A DNA stretch of 64,000 bases from contig NZ_FOZI01000003.1 of NCBI RefSeq assembly GCF_900114495.1, forward strand, positions 558,001 through 622,000, read 5' to 3'. Made by a program: the position numbers and the translations under genes. Below, one piece after another: positions 1 through 9,014 of this stretch. Origin of the DNA: Dyella sp. OK004 (GTDB lineage Bacteria; Pseudomonadota; Gammaproteobacteria; Xanthomonadales; Rhodanobacteraceae). The stretch's first letter is position 1, and each line of letters opens with the position of its first letter. The notes under the pieces were generated by a model. That model ran no database searches. It saw only the letters and a program-made list of their open reading frames with translations, and was not told the DNA's origin.

Positions 1-598
1 CCACTTCGACCATGCGTGCGCCGGCCCGCGCCATGATGTCGGGCATGCGGAACGCGCCGCCGATCTCGATCAGCTCACCGCGCGACACCACTGCCTCGCG
101 TCCGAGCGCGAACGTGTTGAGGCAAAGCAGTACGGCGGCGGCGTTGTTGTTGACCACGGTGGCATCTTCCGCGCCGGTCAATTCGCAGAGCAGGCCGCGC
201 AGGTGATCGTCGCGCTCTCCGCGCGTGCCGTCGGCAAGGTCGTATTCCAGCGCCACGGCGTGACGCATCGCTTCTACCGCTGCATCGATGGCCGCCTCCG
301 CAAGCACTGCTCGGCCGAGATTGGTGTGCAGCACGGTGCCGGTGAGATTGAACAGCGGGCGCAGGGCGGGGGCGCGCGCTTCAAGCAGGCCCCGTGCAAT
401 TTGCGCGACTTCAGTGGCGGTGGGCGCTACGGCGAGTGCGGTACGCAAGACCCCGCGCGCTTCGTCGATGGCCTGCCGAACGGCGTCAGTAGTTGCGACG
501 CGGCCGTGGCGTTCCAAAAGCACAGCCGCTTCGGCTGTTGCCAGGACGGCGGCAACCGCAGGGAGGTGGCGCAGCGAGGTTGCCTCGGGTTCGGCCAT
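1..598 (-). CDS. selA: L-seryl-tRNA(Sec) selenium transferase, N-terminal part (runs off left edge)
   Basis: SelA is a PLP enzyme that converts Ser-tRNA(Sec) to Sec-tRNA(Sec) with selenophosphate, giving the charged tRNA for UGA decoding. The reverse strand reads MAEPEATSLRHLPAVAAVLA, then the SelA hallmark LFNLTGTVLHTNLGRA, then ALEYDLADGTRGERDDH and VVNNNAAAVLLCLNTFA, all typical of the N-terminal half of SelA. About 199 of the usual roughly 460 residues are present; the PLP lysine lies off the window. I chose the ATG at 598 because AGGA precedes it by about nine bases; an in-frame ATG at 607 is possible. selB is expected just downstream, outside the window. The gene fits the context: fdoG at 4682-7756 needs selenocysteine. 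The reading frame is open to the edge. Confidence 0.93.
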   Translation of the reverse strand, partial: MAEPEATSLRHLPAVAAVLATAEAAVLLERHGRVATTDAVRQAIDEARGVLRTALAVAPTATEVAQIARGLLEARAPALRPLFNLTGTVLHTNLGRAVLAEAAIDAAVEAMRHAVALEYDLADGTRGERDDHLRGLLCELTGAEDATVVNNNAAAVLLCLNTFALGREAVVSRGELIEIGGAFRMPDIMARAGARMVEV

Positions 599-1076
599 GC
601 AGCTCATCCTGTGACATCGCCTGACGCGCGGCGACAGAGATTCAGTGTAGTTCGTATGCTGCGGCGCGGAGCGCGTGAGGGTCAAGGTGAACTGGCAGCG
701 GGTATGCAGAGATCTTCAACTGAAGTGAATGCTTCGCTCCCTCCCCTGCTCGCGACGCGAAGCTAGTCCCGTGGGACAGAGGAGGGTTGGGGAGGGCTGA
801 GTACTTGAGGCAGAGTCCGGGAGAGGTTTTCTCAAGAGCCAACCCCCTTCCAGCCTCCCCCTGTCCCACGGGACTAGCTTCGCGTCGCAAGCAGGGGGAG
901 GAGCAAAGCTTAGATTCGCACCATGGTGACTTTGGTCAAATGCCGTAGCATGCTCGACACCGTTGTATTCGCTCAAAAGTCTTGCCCCTCCGCAGCGCAC
1001 CCGGCCTGCGGCATCCGGCGGGCAATGTCGTGCCCTGTAGGGCCGTCACATCCCAAACGGTTCGCAAGGGGGAACG
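599..1076. other. Intergenic region between divergent selA and permease
   Basis: This 478-base stretch carries no gene I can support. It must hold the promoters of both flanking genes. Its centre (736-905) is a palindromic repeat described separately. The permease start at 1077 is preceded by AAGGGGGAACG, a good ribosome-binding site. I looked for a tRNA-Sec (selC) cloverleaf here and saw none. Confidence 0.7.
736..905. repeat. Dispersed palindromic repeat, about 170 bp
   Basis: Bases 752-779 and 861-888 are a perfect 28-bp inverted repeat. Flanking C-rich/G-rich arms (ctccctcccctgct and agcagggggaggag) extend the pairing imperfectly, so the whole element could fold into one long hairpin. 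The loop holds ctgagtacttgag and gggagaggttttctcaag. The same words recur, inverted, in the element at 29417-29546, so this is a member of an interspersed family, not a one-off terminator. Elements of this C-rich palindromic type are common between genes in Xanthomonadales genomes; that is general knowledge, not a search result. Confidence 0.75.
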
Positions 1077-2129
1077 ATGCCCGCCGCATTGCAAACAGCG
1101 CGTACTGTGCGTCTGTTCGTGTTCCTGCTGCTGGCGGTCGCCGGCTTGTTCTACGTGAAATGGCATCCGTACTACGACCGCGCCTTCGTCGCTGCGGCTC
1201 AGCATTCCATCGGCCATTCCATCCTGATGGGCGACGCGGCGAGCGCGCCGGCGCCGTCCTGGAACGCGGCGTTTGGCTACGCGTTGGCTTACGGCAAGGC
1301 GATCTGGCAGGCGATGGTGTTGGGTTTGTTGCTGGGATCGGGCATTCAGGCGTTGCTGCCGGTGAACTGGGTGCAGCGCGTACTCGGCGGCCGCGGCTTC
1401 GGCAGTGTGCTGGCCGGCGGTCTGTTGGCGGTGCCTGGAATGATGTGCACCTGCTGCGCGGCACCGGTCGTCGTGGGCCTGCGCAAACACCAGGCGACGC
1501 CCGGAGCAGCGATGGCGTTCTGGCTCGGTAACACGATGTTGAATCCAGCGACGCTGATATTTATCGGCTTCGTGCTCGGCTGGCACTGGACCTTGCTGCG
1601 TCTGTTGCTGGGTGTGCCGATGGTGTTCGGGCTCGGTTACCTGGCCAACCGGCTGACGGGGCCAAGCCCGACGGCGATGGCCGCATCGTTACCTATGGAG
1701 CCCGAGCCGCGCTCGCTGGCTGAGGTGGGCCGGTGCTGGATGCAGATCTTCGCGCGAATGACGGTGCGGCTGATTCCCGAATACGTGGTGATCGTATTGC
1801 TGCTGGGTGCGATGCGCGCGTGGATGTTCCCCCACATCGGGCCTGAAATCGGCGACCAATGGTTCTGGATCGCGGCCTTGGCGCTGGCCGGCATGCTGTT
1901 TGTGATTCCGACGGCTGGCGAGGTGCCGATCGTGCAGGCGATGCTGGCCCTGGGACTGGGTGGCGGGCCGGCTGCCGCCTTGCTGCTCACCTTGCCTGCG
2001 GTGAGTCTGCCGTCGCTGGCGATGTTGGCGCGTTCCTTTCCCGTGCGGACGCTAGTGGTGATCGCCATGGCCGTGGTCGGCTTCGGGATCCTCGGTGGAG
2101 CGCTCGCGTCGTTGCTGGGGATGCGCTGA
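1077..2129 (+). CDS. Permease of the DUF318/ArsP-YraQ superfamily
   Basis: This is a 350-aa polytopic membrane protein. An N-terminal anchor (FVFLLLAVAGLFYV) is followed by two hydrophobic halves separated by a polar loop around residues 200-215. The first half has GLLAVPGMMCTCCAAPVVVG followed by GLRKHQATPGAAMAFWLGNTMLNPAT. The second half has the matching IPTAGEVPIVQAMLALGLG and LPAVSLPSLAMLA. The duplicated layout, the Cys-rich turn after the first Gly-Pro segment and the length are those of the PF03773 permease superfamily, some members of which export arsenicals or metals. The substrate cannot be read from sequence. It sits between selA (divergent) and the selenoprotein FDH operon (convergent, 12 bases from the fdhE stop), so a link to selenium or to formate respiration is possible but inferred. 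Confidence 0.75.
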   Translation: MPAALQTARTVRLFVFLLLAVAGLFYVKWHPYYDRAFVAAAQHSIGHSILMGDAASAPAPSWNAAFGYALAYGKAIWQAMVLGLLLGSGIQALLPVNWVQRVLGGRGFGSVLAGGLLAVPGMMCTCCAAPVVVGLRKHQATPGAAMAFWLGNTMLNPATLIFIGFVLGWHWTLLRLLLGVPMVFGLGYLANRLTGPSPTAMAASLPMEPEPRSLAEVGRCWMQIFARMTVRLIPEYVVIVLLLGAMRAWMFPHIGPEIGDQWFWIAALALAGMLFVIPTAGEVPIVQAMLALGLGGGPAAALLLTLPAVSLPSLAMLARSFPVRTLVVIAMAVVGFGILGGALASLLGMR

Positions 2130-2141
2130 AGCCGCCAGGCC

Positions 2142-3092
2142 TTACTCGGCCACCGCTTCGCTTTCGCCAACCAGCAGCAACGGATTGGGTGCGTGCCGGG
2201 CAAAGCCCGCCTCGGCCACCAGCAAGTCGAGGCCCAACGAGGCGAGATCGTCCGCGTACGGATCGACCTGCATGTCGTGCGCCTGGTAGAGCCGTTTGGC
2301 ATAGGTATGGCATTCGCCGCAGGTCTCGGCCTTGACCACGCCATCGTCGCCTTCGATGCCTTGCAGGGCTAGCTGACGCGTGCCGCCGCAGGTGATGCAC
2401 ACGGCGCGCACGTGGTTCCACGCGGCGGAGCACAGCGAGCAGTACAGGTAGCGGGTGCCGGGCGTTACGCCGCTCGCCGTGATCAGGCCGGCGACCGAAG
2501 GCGAGCCGCAACACGGACAGAGCCCGCGTTCTTCGAGCAATCGCAGGTCTTCGGCCTTGAGGCGCGCCGCTGAGCAGGTGAAGTAGACCTGCAGGGCGGC
2601 GGCGACAAAGACAGCCGCTGCCGCATCGGCAGCGGCCAGCCCGCCACGCAGAAATTGGTCAGCCAGTTTGTCTAGTGCGGCGGCGGCGCTGCACCGCAAT
2701 TGATCCATCGCATCCAATGCGGCGGGCGGCAGCTCGCTGCGATCCATATGATCGAGCAGCAAGGTGAGTCCTTCGCGCCACGCCGCGTCGCGACGATGAC
2801 CATCCGCCGCCAGTGGTGGCAGGCGCGCTTCCGTGGCCTGGGCCACAGCGTCCGGAGTGAGCGCCGCAGCGGGAGCAAGCGTCGTCGCCACCGCATGCTG
2901 AGCCTGTGCCAGTGAGGCCATGAAGTACAGCCAGGCATCCATCGGATGCCCCGCTGCGAGATGTTGCAATCGTTGCGCGGTGGCCGCGAAGCGTTTGGCC
3001 GGATCGGCTAGCAGGATCGGATCGGGTGCCTTCACGCCGGCGTGGGACGGACCGGTCCATTTACCGCTGGGTGGTGTTCCGGCCTGCTTCAC
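2142..3092 (-). CDS. fdhE: Formate dehydrogenase accessory protein FdhE
   Basis: FdhE is a cytoplasmic rubredoxin-like protein needed for assembly of the respiratory formate dehydrogenases; it binds the catalytic subunit before Tat export. The 316-aa product has a helical N-terminal half and a C-terminal half with four Cys pairs in order: CPCC, CSLC, CITC and CGEC. It also has the family signature YCSLCSAAWNHVR and ETCGECHTYAKRLY. The start is GTG at 3092, which overlaps the fdoI stop as GTGA, so translation is coupled. It is the last gene of fdoG-fdoH-fdoI-fdhE. Length and motifs match the family well. Confidence 0.95.
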   Translation of the reverse strand: MKQAGTPPSGKWTGPSHAGVKAPDPILLADPAKRFAATAQRLQHLAAGHPMDAWLYFMASLAQAQHAVATTLAPAAALTPDAVAQATEARLPPLAADGHRRDAAWREGLTLLLDHMDRSELPPAALDAMDQLRCSAAAALDKLADQFLRGGLAAADAAAAVFVAAALQVYFTCSAARLKAEDLRLLEERGLCPCCGSPSVAGLITASGVTPGTRYLYCSLCSAAWNHVRAVCITCGGTRQLALQGIEGDDGVVKAETCGECHTYAKRLYQAHDMQVDPYADDLASLGLDLLVAEAGFARHAPNPLLLVGESEAVAE

Positions 3093-3748
3093 GGACGCTT
3101 CCTGAAAACAGACTTGTCATGCTGGTCGGAAGCCAGCTCCTGCAGCCATTTGCGGTGGTGGCGCCAGGCCCATCCGGGTGTGACATAGCCTTGGGTCATC
3201 GAGCGCACCGAGTTGCGAATCCAGATCGCCGCGTACACGTGGACAATCCACACGAGGATCGCCGCGATCGCCGCCAGACTATGGATCAGCACGGCCGCAC
3301 GCTGCACCGGAATCGACGTGGCCGCACCGAAGTAAACCTCCCAGATCACCAGTCCGCTGAAGAACAGCACCGGAATCAGCAGCGTCATCGACCAGAACAC
3401 CATCTTCTGGCCGGCGTTGTTGCGGCCGACCGGTGGCACGCGTTGATCGTCGTTGGTCACCACGTACTTGATCGACTTCATCCACTCGACGTCATCTTTG
3501 TGCACGAGATTCTCGCGCCAGAACTGCACGATCAGGCCGAGGTAGCTGATCAGCAGCACGATGCCGATCCATGGATGCGCTGCCCGCGCCCACTGTCCGC
3601 CACCGAACAGCTCGGACAGGAAGAACAGCATCGGGTGGAACATCGACAGGCCCGACAGCACGAGCAGCACGAAGCAGATGGCGGTGATCCAGTGGTTGAC
3701 CCGGTTCAGCGTGGTGTACCGGACGATCACGGTCTTCTCGCGCGTCAT
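3089..3748 (-). CDS. fdoI: Formate dehydrogenase gamma subunit, cytochrome b556
   Basis: This is the membrane di-haem subunit that carries electrons from the periplasmic FeS subunit to the quinone pool. The 219-aa protein has four hydrophobic helices, roughly [53 protein letters not shown] and [19 protein letters not shown]. Conserved haem-ligand candidates are the His in NRVNHW, in HPWIG, and in the last helix (HSLAA and HVYAA). It overlaps fdoH by ATGA at 3745-3748 and fdhE by GTGA at 3089-3092. Whether it is closer to FdnI or FdoI cannot be settled by eye; the symbol follows the operon with fdhE. Confidence 0.94.
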   Translation of the reverse strand: MTREKTVIVRYTTLNRVNHWITAICFVLLVLSGLSMFHPMLFFLSELFGGGQWARAAHPWIGIVLLISYLGLIVQFWRENLVHKDDVEWMKSIKYVVTNDDQRVPPVGRNNAGQKMVFWSMTLLIPVLFFSGLVIWEVYFGAATSIPVQRAAVLIHSLAAIAAILVWIVHVYAAIWIRNSVRSMTQGYVTPGWAWRHHRKWLQELASDQHDKSVFRKRP

Positions 3749-4671
3749 GATGTCTTCTCCGGTTCGTGCGCCGCACCTTCACGCAGGACGCGCTCGCCCT
3801 CTTCCTCGTCCGCTTCGGTCACCTCGTTCGGGCCGGCGGTGATCCAGTGGAAGAAGCCGCCCAGGGCGGCGAGCGCAATACCCATCAGGGCCAGCGGCTT
3901 GATGACGCCCTTCCACGCACCGACCATCGGACTGATCCGCGGCTTGTCAGGCAGACCCGAATACAACGATGGCTTGTCCGCGTGATGCAGCACGTACATC
4001 ACGTGCGTACCGCCGACTTCCTGCGGGTCGTAAAGGCCGGCATTTTCGAAGCCGCGTGACTTCAGGTCGACGATGCGCTCCGCCGCCTGGTGCTTCATGT
4101 CGGCCTTGGAGCCGAACATGATCGCGCCGGTAGGACATGCCTTCACGCAGGCCGGCTCCATGCCGACTGCCACGCGGTCGGAACAAAGCGTGCACTTATA
4201 CGACTTGTGGTCCTTCTTGCTGATCCGCGGGATATTGAACGGACAGCCTTTCTCGCAGTAGCCGCAACCGATGCACTTGTCGCTGATGAAGTCGACGATG
4301 CCGTTGGCGTACTGCACGATCGCGCCAGGCGCCGGGCAGGCCTTCAGGCAGCCCGGATCTTCGCAATGCATGCATCCGTCTTTGCGGATCAGCCACTCGA
4401 GATTGCCCTGCTCGTTCTCGTACTCGGCGAATTTCATCAGAGTCCACACATTGGGACTCAGGTCCATGGGGTTCTCGTAAGACCCCTCGAAGTGGCCGAT
4501 GTCCTGCCGCAGGTCGTTCCACTCCATGCACGCGGACTGGCAGGCCTTGCAGCCAATGCAACGGCTGACATCGATCAGCTTGGCGACCTGATCCTCGTGG
4601 CTGCGCGCCATGGGAGGCGTCATGGTTGACGCCGAGCGCCGGACATAGTCTTGCGATTGCAGATCTGACAT
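3745..4671 (-). CDS. fdoH: Formate dehydrogenase beta subunit, 4x[4Fe-4S], membrane-anchored
   Basis: This subunit passes electrons from the catalytic subunit to cytochrome b. The 308-aa protein has four ferredoxin-type Cys clusters: [11 protein letters not shown] near residue 38, [13 protein letters not shown] near 100, [11 protein letters not shown] near 135, and CTLC followed by CVKAC near 160-180. The C-terminus has one hydrophobic helix ([18 protein letters not shown]) that anchors it, followed by an acidic tail. The start at 4671 has GAGGGGA six bases upstream, and the fdoG stop lies ten bases before it. It lacks its own signal peptide, as expected for a partner carried out with the Tat substrate FdoG. 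Confidence 0.95.
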   Translation of the reverse strand: MSDLQSQDYVRRSASTMTPPMARSHEDQVAKLIDVSRCIGCKACQSACMEWNDLRQDIGHFEGSYENPMDLSPNVWTLMKFAEYENEQGNLEWLIRKDGCMHCEDPGCLKACPAPGAIVQYANGIVDFISDKCIGCGYCEKGCPFNIPRISKKDHKSYKCTLCSDRVAVGMEPACVKACPTGAIMFGSKADMKHQAAERIVDLKSRGFENAGLYDPQEVGGTHVMYVLHHADKPSLYSGLPDKPRISPMVGAWKGVIKPLALMGIALAALGGFFHWITAGPNEVTEADEEEGERVLREGAAHEPEKTS

Positions 4672-4681
4672 GACTGTCCCC

Positions 4682-7600
4682 TCAGGCCGCCACAGGCGCG
4701 CTGGTCTTTTCCACGTTGACGAGGAATGCTTTGAACTCAGGTGTCTGTGTATTGGCGTCGCCGACGGACGGTGTCAGCGTGTTGGCGCCGTAGCCCTTCC
4801 TGGCTTGCCCGGTGAAACCCCAATGGATCGGTACGCCGATCACGTGCGTCGGCTTGCCGTCGACTGTGAGCGGCTTGATGCGCTTGGTCACATAGGCCTT
4901 GCACACTACCTCGCCGCGCTTGGAAGACACCTTCACCCAACCGCCCTGCTCGATGCCCTTCTCCTTGGCCAACACCTCACCGATCTCGACAAACTCCTCC
5001 GGCTGGAGGATCGCGTTGATCAGTGCATGCTTGGTCCAGTAGTGGAAGTGCTCGGTGAGACGGTAGGTGGTCGCCACATACGGGAAGTTCTTCGGACTGC
5101 CGAACGCGGACCTGTCATCCGCAAACACGCGAGCCACCGGATTGGCGCTTACCTTGGGATGCAGCACGTTCTCTACCGGCGATTCCAGCGGCTCGTAGTG
5201 CTCGGGGAACGGACCGTCGGCCATCATGTCGCGGGCGAACAAGCGGCCCATGCCTTCCGCATTCATGATGAACGGGCCAACGCCATCGGACGGCTTTACG
5301 GTGGGACCGTAGTCGGGCACATCGATGCCTACCCAGCGCGTGCCGTTCCAGGAAATAACCGGCTTGGCCGGGTTCCACGGTTTACCCTCCGGATCGGCGC
5401 TGGCGCGGTTGTAGAGAATGCGCCGGTTGGCCGGCCACGCCCATGCCCAGTTCGGCGCGATGCCCTGCTCGCGCGGATCGGTGGCGTCGCGGCGGGCCAT
5501 CTGGTTGCCCTTCTCGGTAAAGGAGCCCGCGAAAATCCAGCAGCCCGAGGCGGTGGTGCCGTCATCGTGCAGCTGGGCGAAGCCGTCCAGCAGCGTGCCG
5601 GCCTTGGTCACTGCACCGGTGGTCGCATCAGTGAGATCGGCCAGCGCGCGGCCGTTCATTTCCTTGGCGAGCTCTTCCGGATCGGGGCTGATTGGGTCGG
5701 TGTACTTCCACGTCACGTTGAGGATCGGGTCGGGGAAGGCGCCGCCTTCCTTGCGATACATCTCGCGCAGGCGATGGAAGATGCCACTCATGATCCAGAT
5801 GTCGGACTGGGCTTCGCCCGGACCATCGGCCGCCTTCCAGTGCCATTGCAGCCAGCGCGCCGAATTGACCAGCGAGCCGTTTTCCTCAGCGAAGCAGGTG
5901 GTCGGCAGCTGGAACACTTCGGTCTGGATCTCGGTGGACTTGGCCGGGTTCTGCGGGCCGAAGTCCTGCCAGAAACGCGAGGTCTCGGTGTCCAGCGGAT
6001 CCATGGTGACCAGGAACTTCAGCTTGCTCAGGCCACGGCGGATCTTGCCGCGATCCGGAAACGCCTGCAGCGGGTTGAAGCCCTGGCAGATATAGCCGGT
6101 CATCTGATCGTTGTTCATCATCTCGAACGCTTTGATGATGTCGTACAACGGTACGTCGAGCTTGGGCAGCCAGTCGTAGGCCCAGTTGTTGTCCTTGGTG
6201 GCGGCATCGCCGTAGATCGCCTTCTGCAGGCTGACTACGAACTTACGGTAGTTCTGCCAGTAGCTGGTCTGGCCCGGGCGCAGAGGCTTGTACAGCTTCG
6301 TCTTCATGTAGTCGTCGAAGCTGGGTTCCTTGTCGGTGGGCAGATTCAGGTAGCCCGGCATCAGGTTGGAAAGCAGGCCGATGTCGGTCAGGCCCTGGAT
6401 ATTGGAATGCCCGCGCAAGGCGTTCATGCCACCACCGGCCACACCGATATTGCCTAGCAGCAGCTGGACCATCGCCATGGTGCGGATGTTTTGCGAGCCC
6501 ACCGAATGCTGGGTCCAGCCCAGCGCGAACAGGCTGGTCATGGCCTTGTCCGGTGCGGCCGTGCCGGCGATCAGATCGCAGATGTGCAGGAACTTGTCCT
6601 GTGGCGTGCCGCTGATGCGCGAGACCATCTCCGGCGTGTAGCGGGAGACGTGTTGCTTGAGCAGGTTGATCACGCAGCGCGGGTCTTGCCAGGTGTCGTC
6701 GGACTTGGCGAAGCCATCCTTGTCCAGCTCGTAGTCCCAGCTCGACTTGTCGTAGCTATGGGTTTCCTCGTTGTAGCCGCTGAACAGGCCATCCGCGAAA
6801 GCGAAACCATCCTTCACGATCAGGCCGGCGTTGGTGTACGCGCGCACGTACTCGTGCTGGATGGCGTCCTTCTCCAGCAGATAGCGGATCAGGCCGTTGA
6901 GGAACGCGATGTCCGTGCCCGGACGGATCGGCGCGTAGTAGTCGGCTACCGAGGCCGTGCGGGTAAAGCGCGGGTCGACCACGATCAACTTGGCGCCGTT
7001 CTCGATCTTCGCCTCGATCACCCATTTGAAACCGCACGGATGCGCCTCGGCGGCATTGCCACCCATGACGACGACGACATTGGCGTTCTTGATGTCCTGC
7101 CAGGTGTTGGTCATGGCACCGCGACCGAATGATGGGGCCAGACTGGCCACCGTCGGTCCGTGTCAGACGCGCGCCTGGTTGTCGAACACCACCATGCCGA
7201 GCGAGCGGGCCACCTTCCACGTGAGGTAGGCGGTTTCGTTGGACGATGCCGAGGCGGCCAGCATGCCGGTGCTGGTCCAGCGATTGACCGTGGTGCCGGC
7301 GGCGTTCTTCGCGATGAAGTGCTTGTCGCGATCTTCCTTCATCAACGTGGCGATGCGGTCGAGAGCGAAGTCCCAGGAGACTTCCTTGAACTCGGTGCCA
7401 CCCGGCGGCCGGTAGCGCGGTGCCTTCAGGCGGGTGGGCGCATGCACGATATCGAGCAGCGCCGAGCCCTTCGGGCACAAGGTGCCGCGGTTCACCGGAT
7501 GATCCGGGTCGCCTTCGATATGGATGATATTGGAGCGCGCATTCTTGGCACGGTCACCCATGCTGTAGATCAGAATGCCGCAGGCGACCGAGCAGTAGGT

Positions 7601-7756
7601 GCAGGTATTGCGCGTTTCAGTCGCGTGGGTGAGCTTGAAGGGCCGCACGGCGGCGGCTTGCGCCTCCCCGGAGGCCCCGAAGCCGAGCATGCCTAAGCTC
7701 GATGCTGCCAAGCCCAGGCCGGTGAACTTGATGAACTCGCGGCGAGTCATTGCCAT
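4682..7756 (-). CDS. fdoG: Selenocysteine formate dehydrogenase catalytic (alpha) subunit
   Basis: This enzyme oxidises formate to CO2 at a W/Mo-bis-MGD centre in the periplasm. The frame is 1,024 residues if the TGA at 7163-7165 is read as Sec198; E. coli FdnG/FdoG are 1,015-1,016 residues with Sec196. Residues around it read [25 protein letters not shown], the invariant active-site sequence. The N-terminus has a twin-arginine signal ([10 protein letters not shown], then a hydrophobic stretch and AQA). A [4Fe-4S] motif starts at CTYCSVACG and closes with NRGTLCPKG. Read as plain ORFs the gene would look like two pieces, 7163-7756 and 4682-7150. The start ATG at 7756 has GGGAG eight bases upstream. 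It heads the operon with fdoH, fdoI and fdhE. An annotator that stops at TGA will split it. Confidence 0.96.
7130..7165 (-). promoter_or_regulatory. Bacterial SECIS element with in-frame UGA (Sec codon)
   Basis: On the minus strand the Sec UGA (7165-7163) is followed by 18 bases and then a small hairpin, GGCC-AGUCU-GGCC (loop at 7144-7140). The E. coli fdhF element has its GGUCU loop at the same distance from the UGA. SelB recognises that loop. The stem, the GUCU loop and the spacing are seen here directly; their function is known from the E. coli system. Confidence 0.85.
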
Positions 7757-7951
7757 CGCTTGCGCTCCCGGGAAATCTGGCTAGACATACCGCCCGCTGG
7801 ATGGGCGGTGGACGTGGCTCGAATATCTCCTGAAGGCGACGGGAGTGATCCCGTTGCTTGGCCGAAAAGTAGCATAAATCTCTGGACTTGGCGGTCCTGG
7901 CTAAGCTTGTAGGCCCATCCCGGGGAACGTCGCGCGGCGTTGCTCGTGCCC

Positions 7952-8953
7952 TCACCTCACCTTGATCACGATCTTGCCCTTGGCACGCCCGGTCGCGAGA
8001 TATTCCATCGCTTCGTTGGTTGCCTGGAAGGAAAAGATTCGATCCACGACCGGGCGGATGGCGCCAGCCTCGACGAGCGACGTGATTCCGCTCAGCTGCT
8101 CTCCGTTAGCGCGCATGAATACAAACGAGTAGCTGACCCCGTGGCGCCTGGCCTGCTTGCGGATACCGAAACTCAGCAGGCGCATGACCTGCTGCAGGAA
8201 CCCATTCAAGCCACTCTCCTTGGCGAAGGCCGCATCCGGCGGACCAGAGATGGAGATGAGTTTCCCGCTGGGCTTCAGCACCTTGAGGGATTTTTCAAGC
8301 GTACTCTTGTCCAGACTGTTGACGACAACGTCATAGCCGTTCAGGACCTGCGAGAAATCCTCTTTCTTGTAGTCGATCACCACATCCGCGCCGAGGCTTT
8401 TGACCAGGTCGACATTCGCCGTGCTGGTCGTCGCTGCCACGGTTGCACCGATGTGCTTTGCCAGTTGGATGGCAAAGCTGCCGAAGCCGCCGGAACCGGC
8501 GTGGATCAGAACTTTTTGCCCCCTCTTCAGCTGGGCGCGCTCGATCAATACCTGCCAGGCCGTCAAGCCCACTAGAGGGATAGAGGCAGCCTCTTCCATC
8601 GTGAGGTTGGTCGGCTTCAACGCCACGTCGGCCTCGTTCATGGCGATGAACTCCGCGAGCGTCCCGATCCGGTCCTGGCGGGGTCGCGCATAAACTTCAT
8701 CGCCCGGTTTGAACCGTTGCACCTTGGAGCCGACGCGGACGACCACACCGGCGACATCGTTGCCCAGGATCAACGGCAGGCGATAAGGCAGGATGAGCTT
8801 GAATTCACCATCCCGGATCTTGGCATCCAGCTGATTCAAACTGGCTGCGTGGATCGCGACCAGGACGTCATGGTCGCGAACCTCCGGCTCCGGCATGTCG
8901 CCGAGGCGCAACGCGCTCTTGCTCTTGTAACGATCGACGATGAATGCCTTCAT
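7952..8953 (-). CDS. NADP-dependent MDR-family zinc-free reductase (quinone oxidoreductase-like)
   Basis: This 333-aa protein belongs to the medium-chain dehydrogenase/reductase superfamily. The N-terminal GroES-like domain shows LGNDVAGVVVRVGS and FKPGDEVYARP. The Rossmann half has VLIHAGSGGFGSFAIQLAKHIGA, which contains the GxGxxG-like turn of the quinone-oxidoreductase branch. The catalytic zinc Cys/His set is absent, so it is probably an NADPH-dependent reductase of quinones or enals. It lies 61 bases downstream of the SDR gene on the same strand and is likely co-transcribed with it under the TetR-type regulator. The start at 8953 has AGAGAAG just upstream. The substrate is unknown. Confidence 0.88.
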   Translation of the reverse strand: MKAFIVDRYKSKSALRLGDMPEPEVRDHDVLVAIHAASLNQLDAKIRDGEFKLILPYRLPLILGNDVAGVVVRVGSKVQRFKPGDEVYARPRQDRIGTLAEFIAMNEADVALKPTNLTMEEAASIPLVGLTAWQVLIERAQLKRGQKVLIHAGSGGFGSFAIQLAKHIGATVAATTSTANVDLVKSLGADVVIDYKKEDFSQVLNGYDVVVNSLDKSTLEKSLKVLKPSGKLISISGPPDAAFAKESGLNGFLQQVMRLLSFGIRKQARRHGVSYSFVFMRANGEQLSGITSLVEAGAIRPVVDRIFSFQATNEAMEYLATGRAKGKIVIKVR

Positions 8954-9014
8954 GCTTGCTTCTCTGGGGTGGTTATGGGTGCGGTGCTGTCGACTGGGGC
9001 GATGGCGCGTGCAG

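Noticed and set aside
203-766. Plus-strand frames over the left end (203-766, 288-614)
   Set aside because: They are shadows of selA on the minus strand, which shows clear SelA motifs.
599-1076. A selC (tRNA-Sec) gene near selA
   Set aside because: I looked for a long acceptor/extra arm and a TTC-arm pattern in this gap and found none; the strong pairing present belongs to the palindromic repeat.
923-1586. Overlapping frames on both strands over the permease start (923-1531 plus, 936-1586 minus)
   Set aside because: Low-complexity Arg-rich translations without motifs, overlapping the well-supported permease gene.
4682-7165. fdoG as a pseudogene or frameshift because of the in-frame TGA
   Set aside because: The TGA sits exactly at the selenocysteine position in an intact active-site sequence, a SECIS hairpin follows at the right spacing, and selA is in the window.
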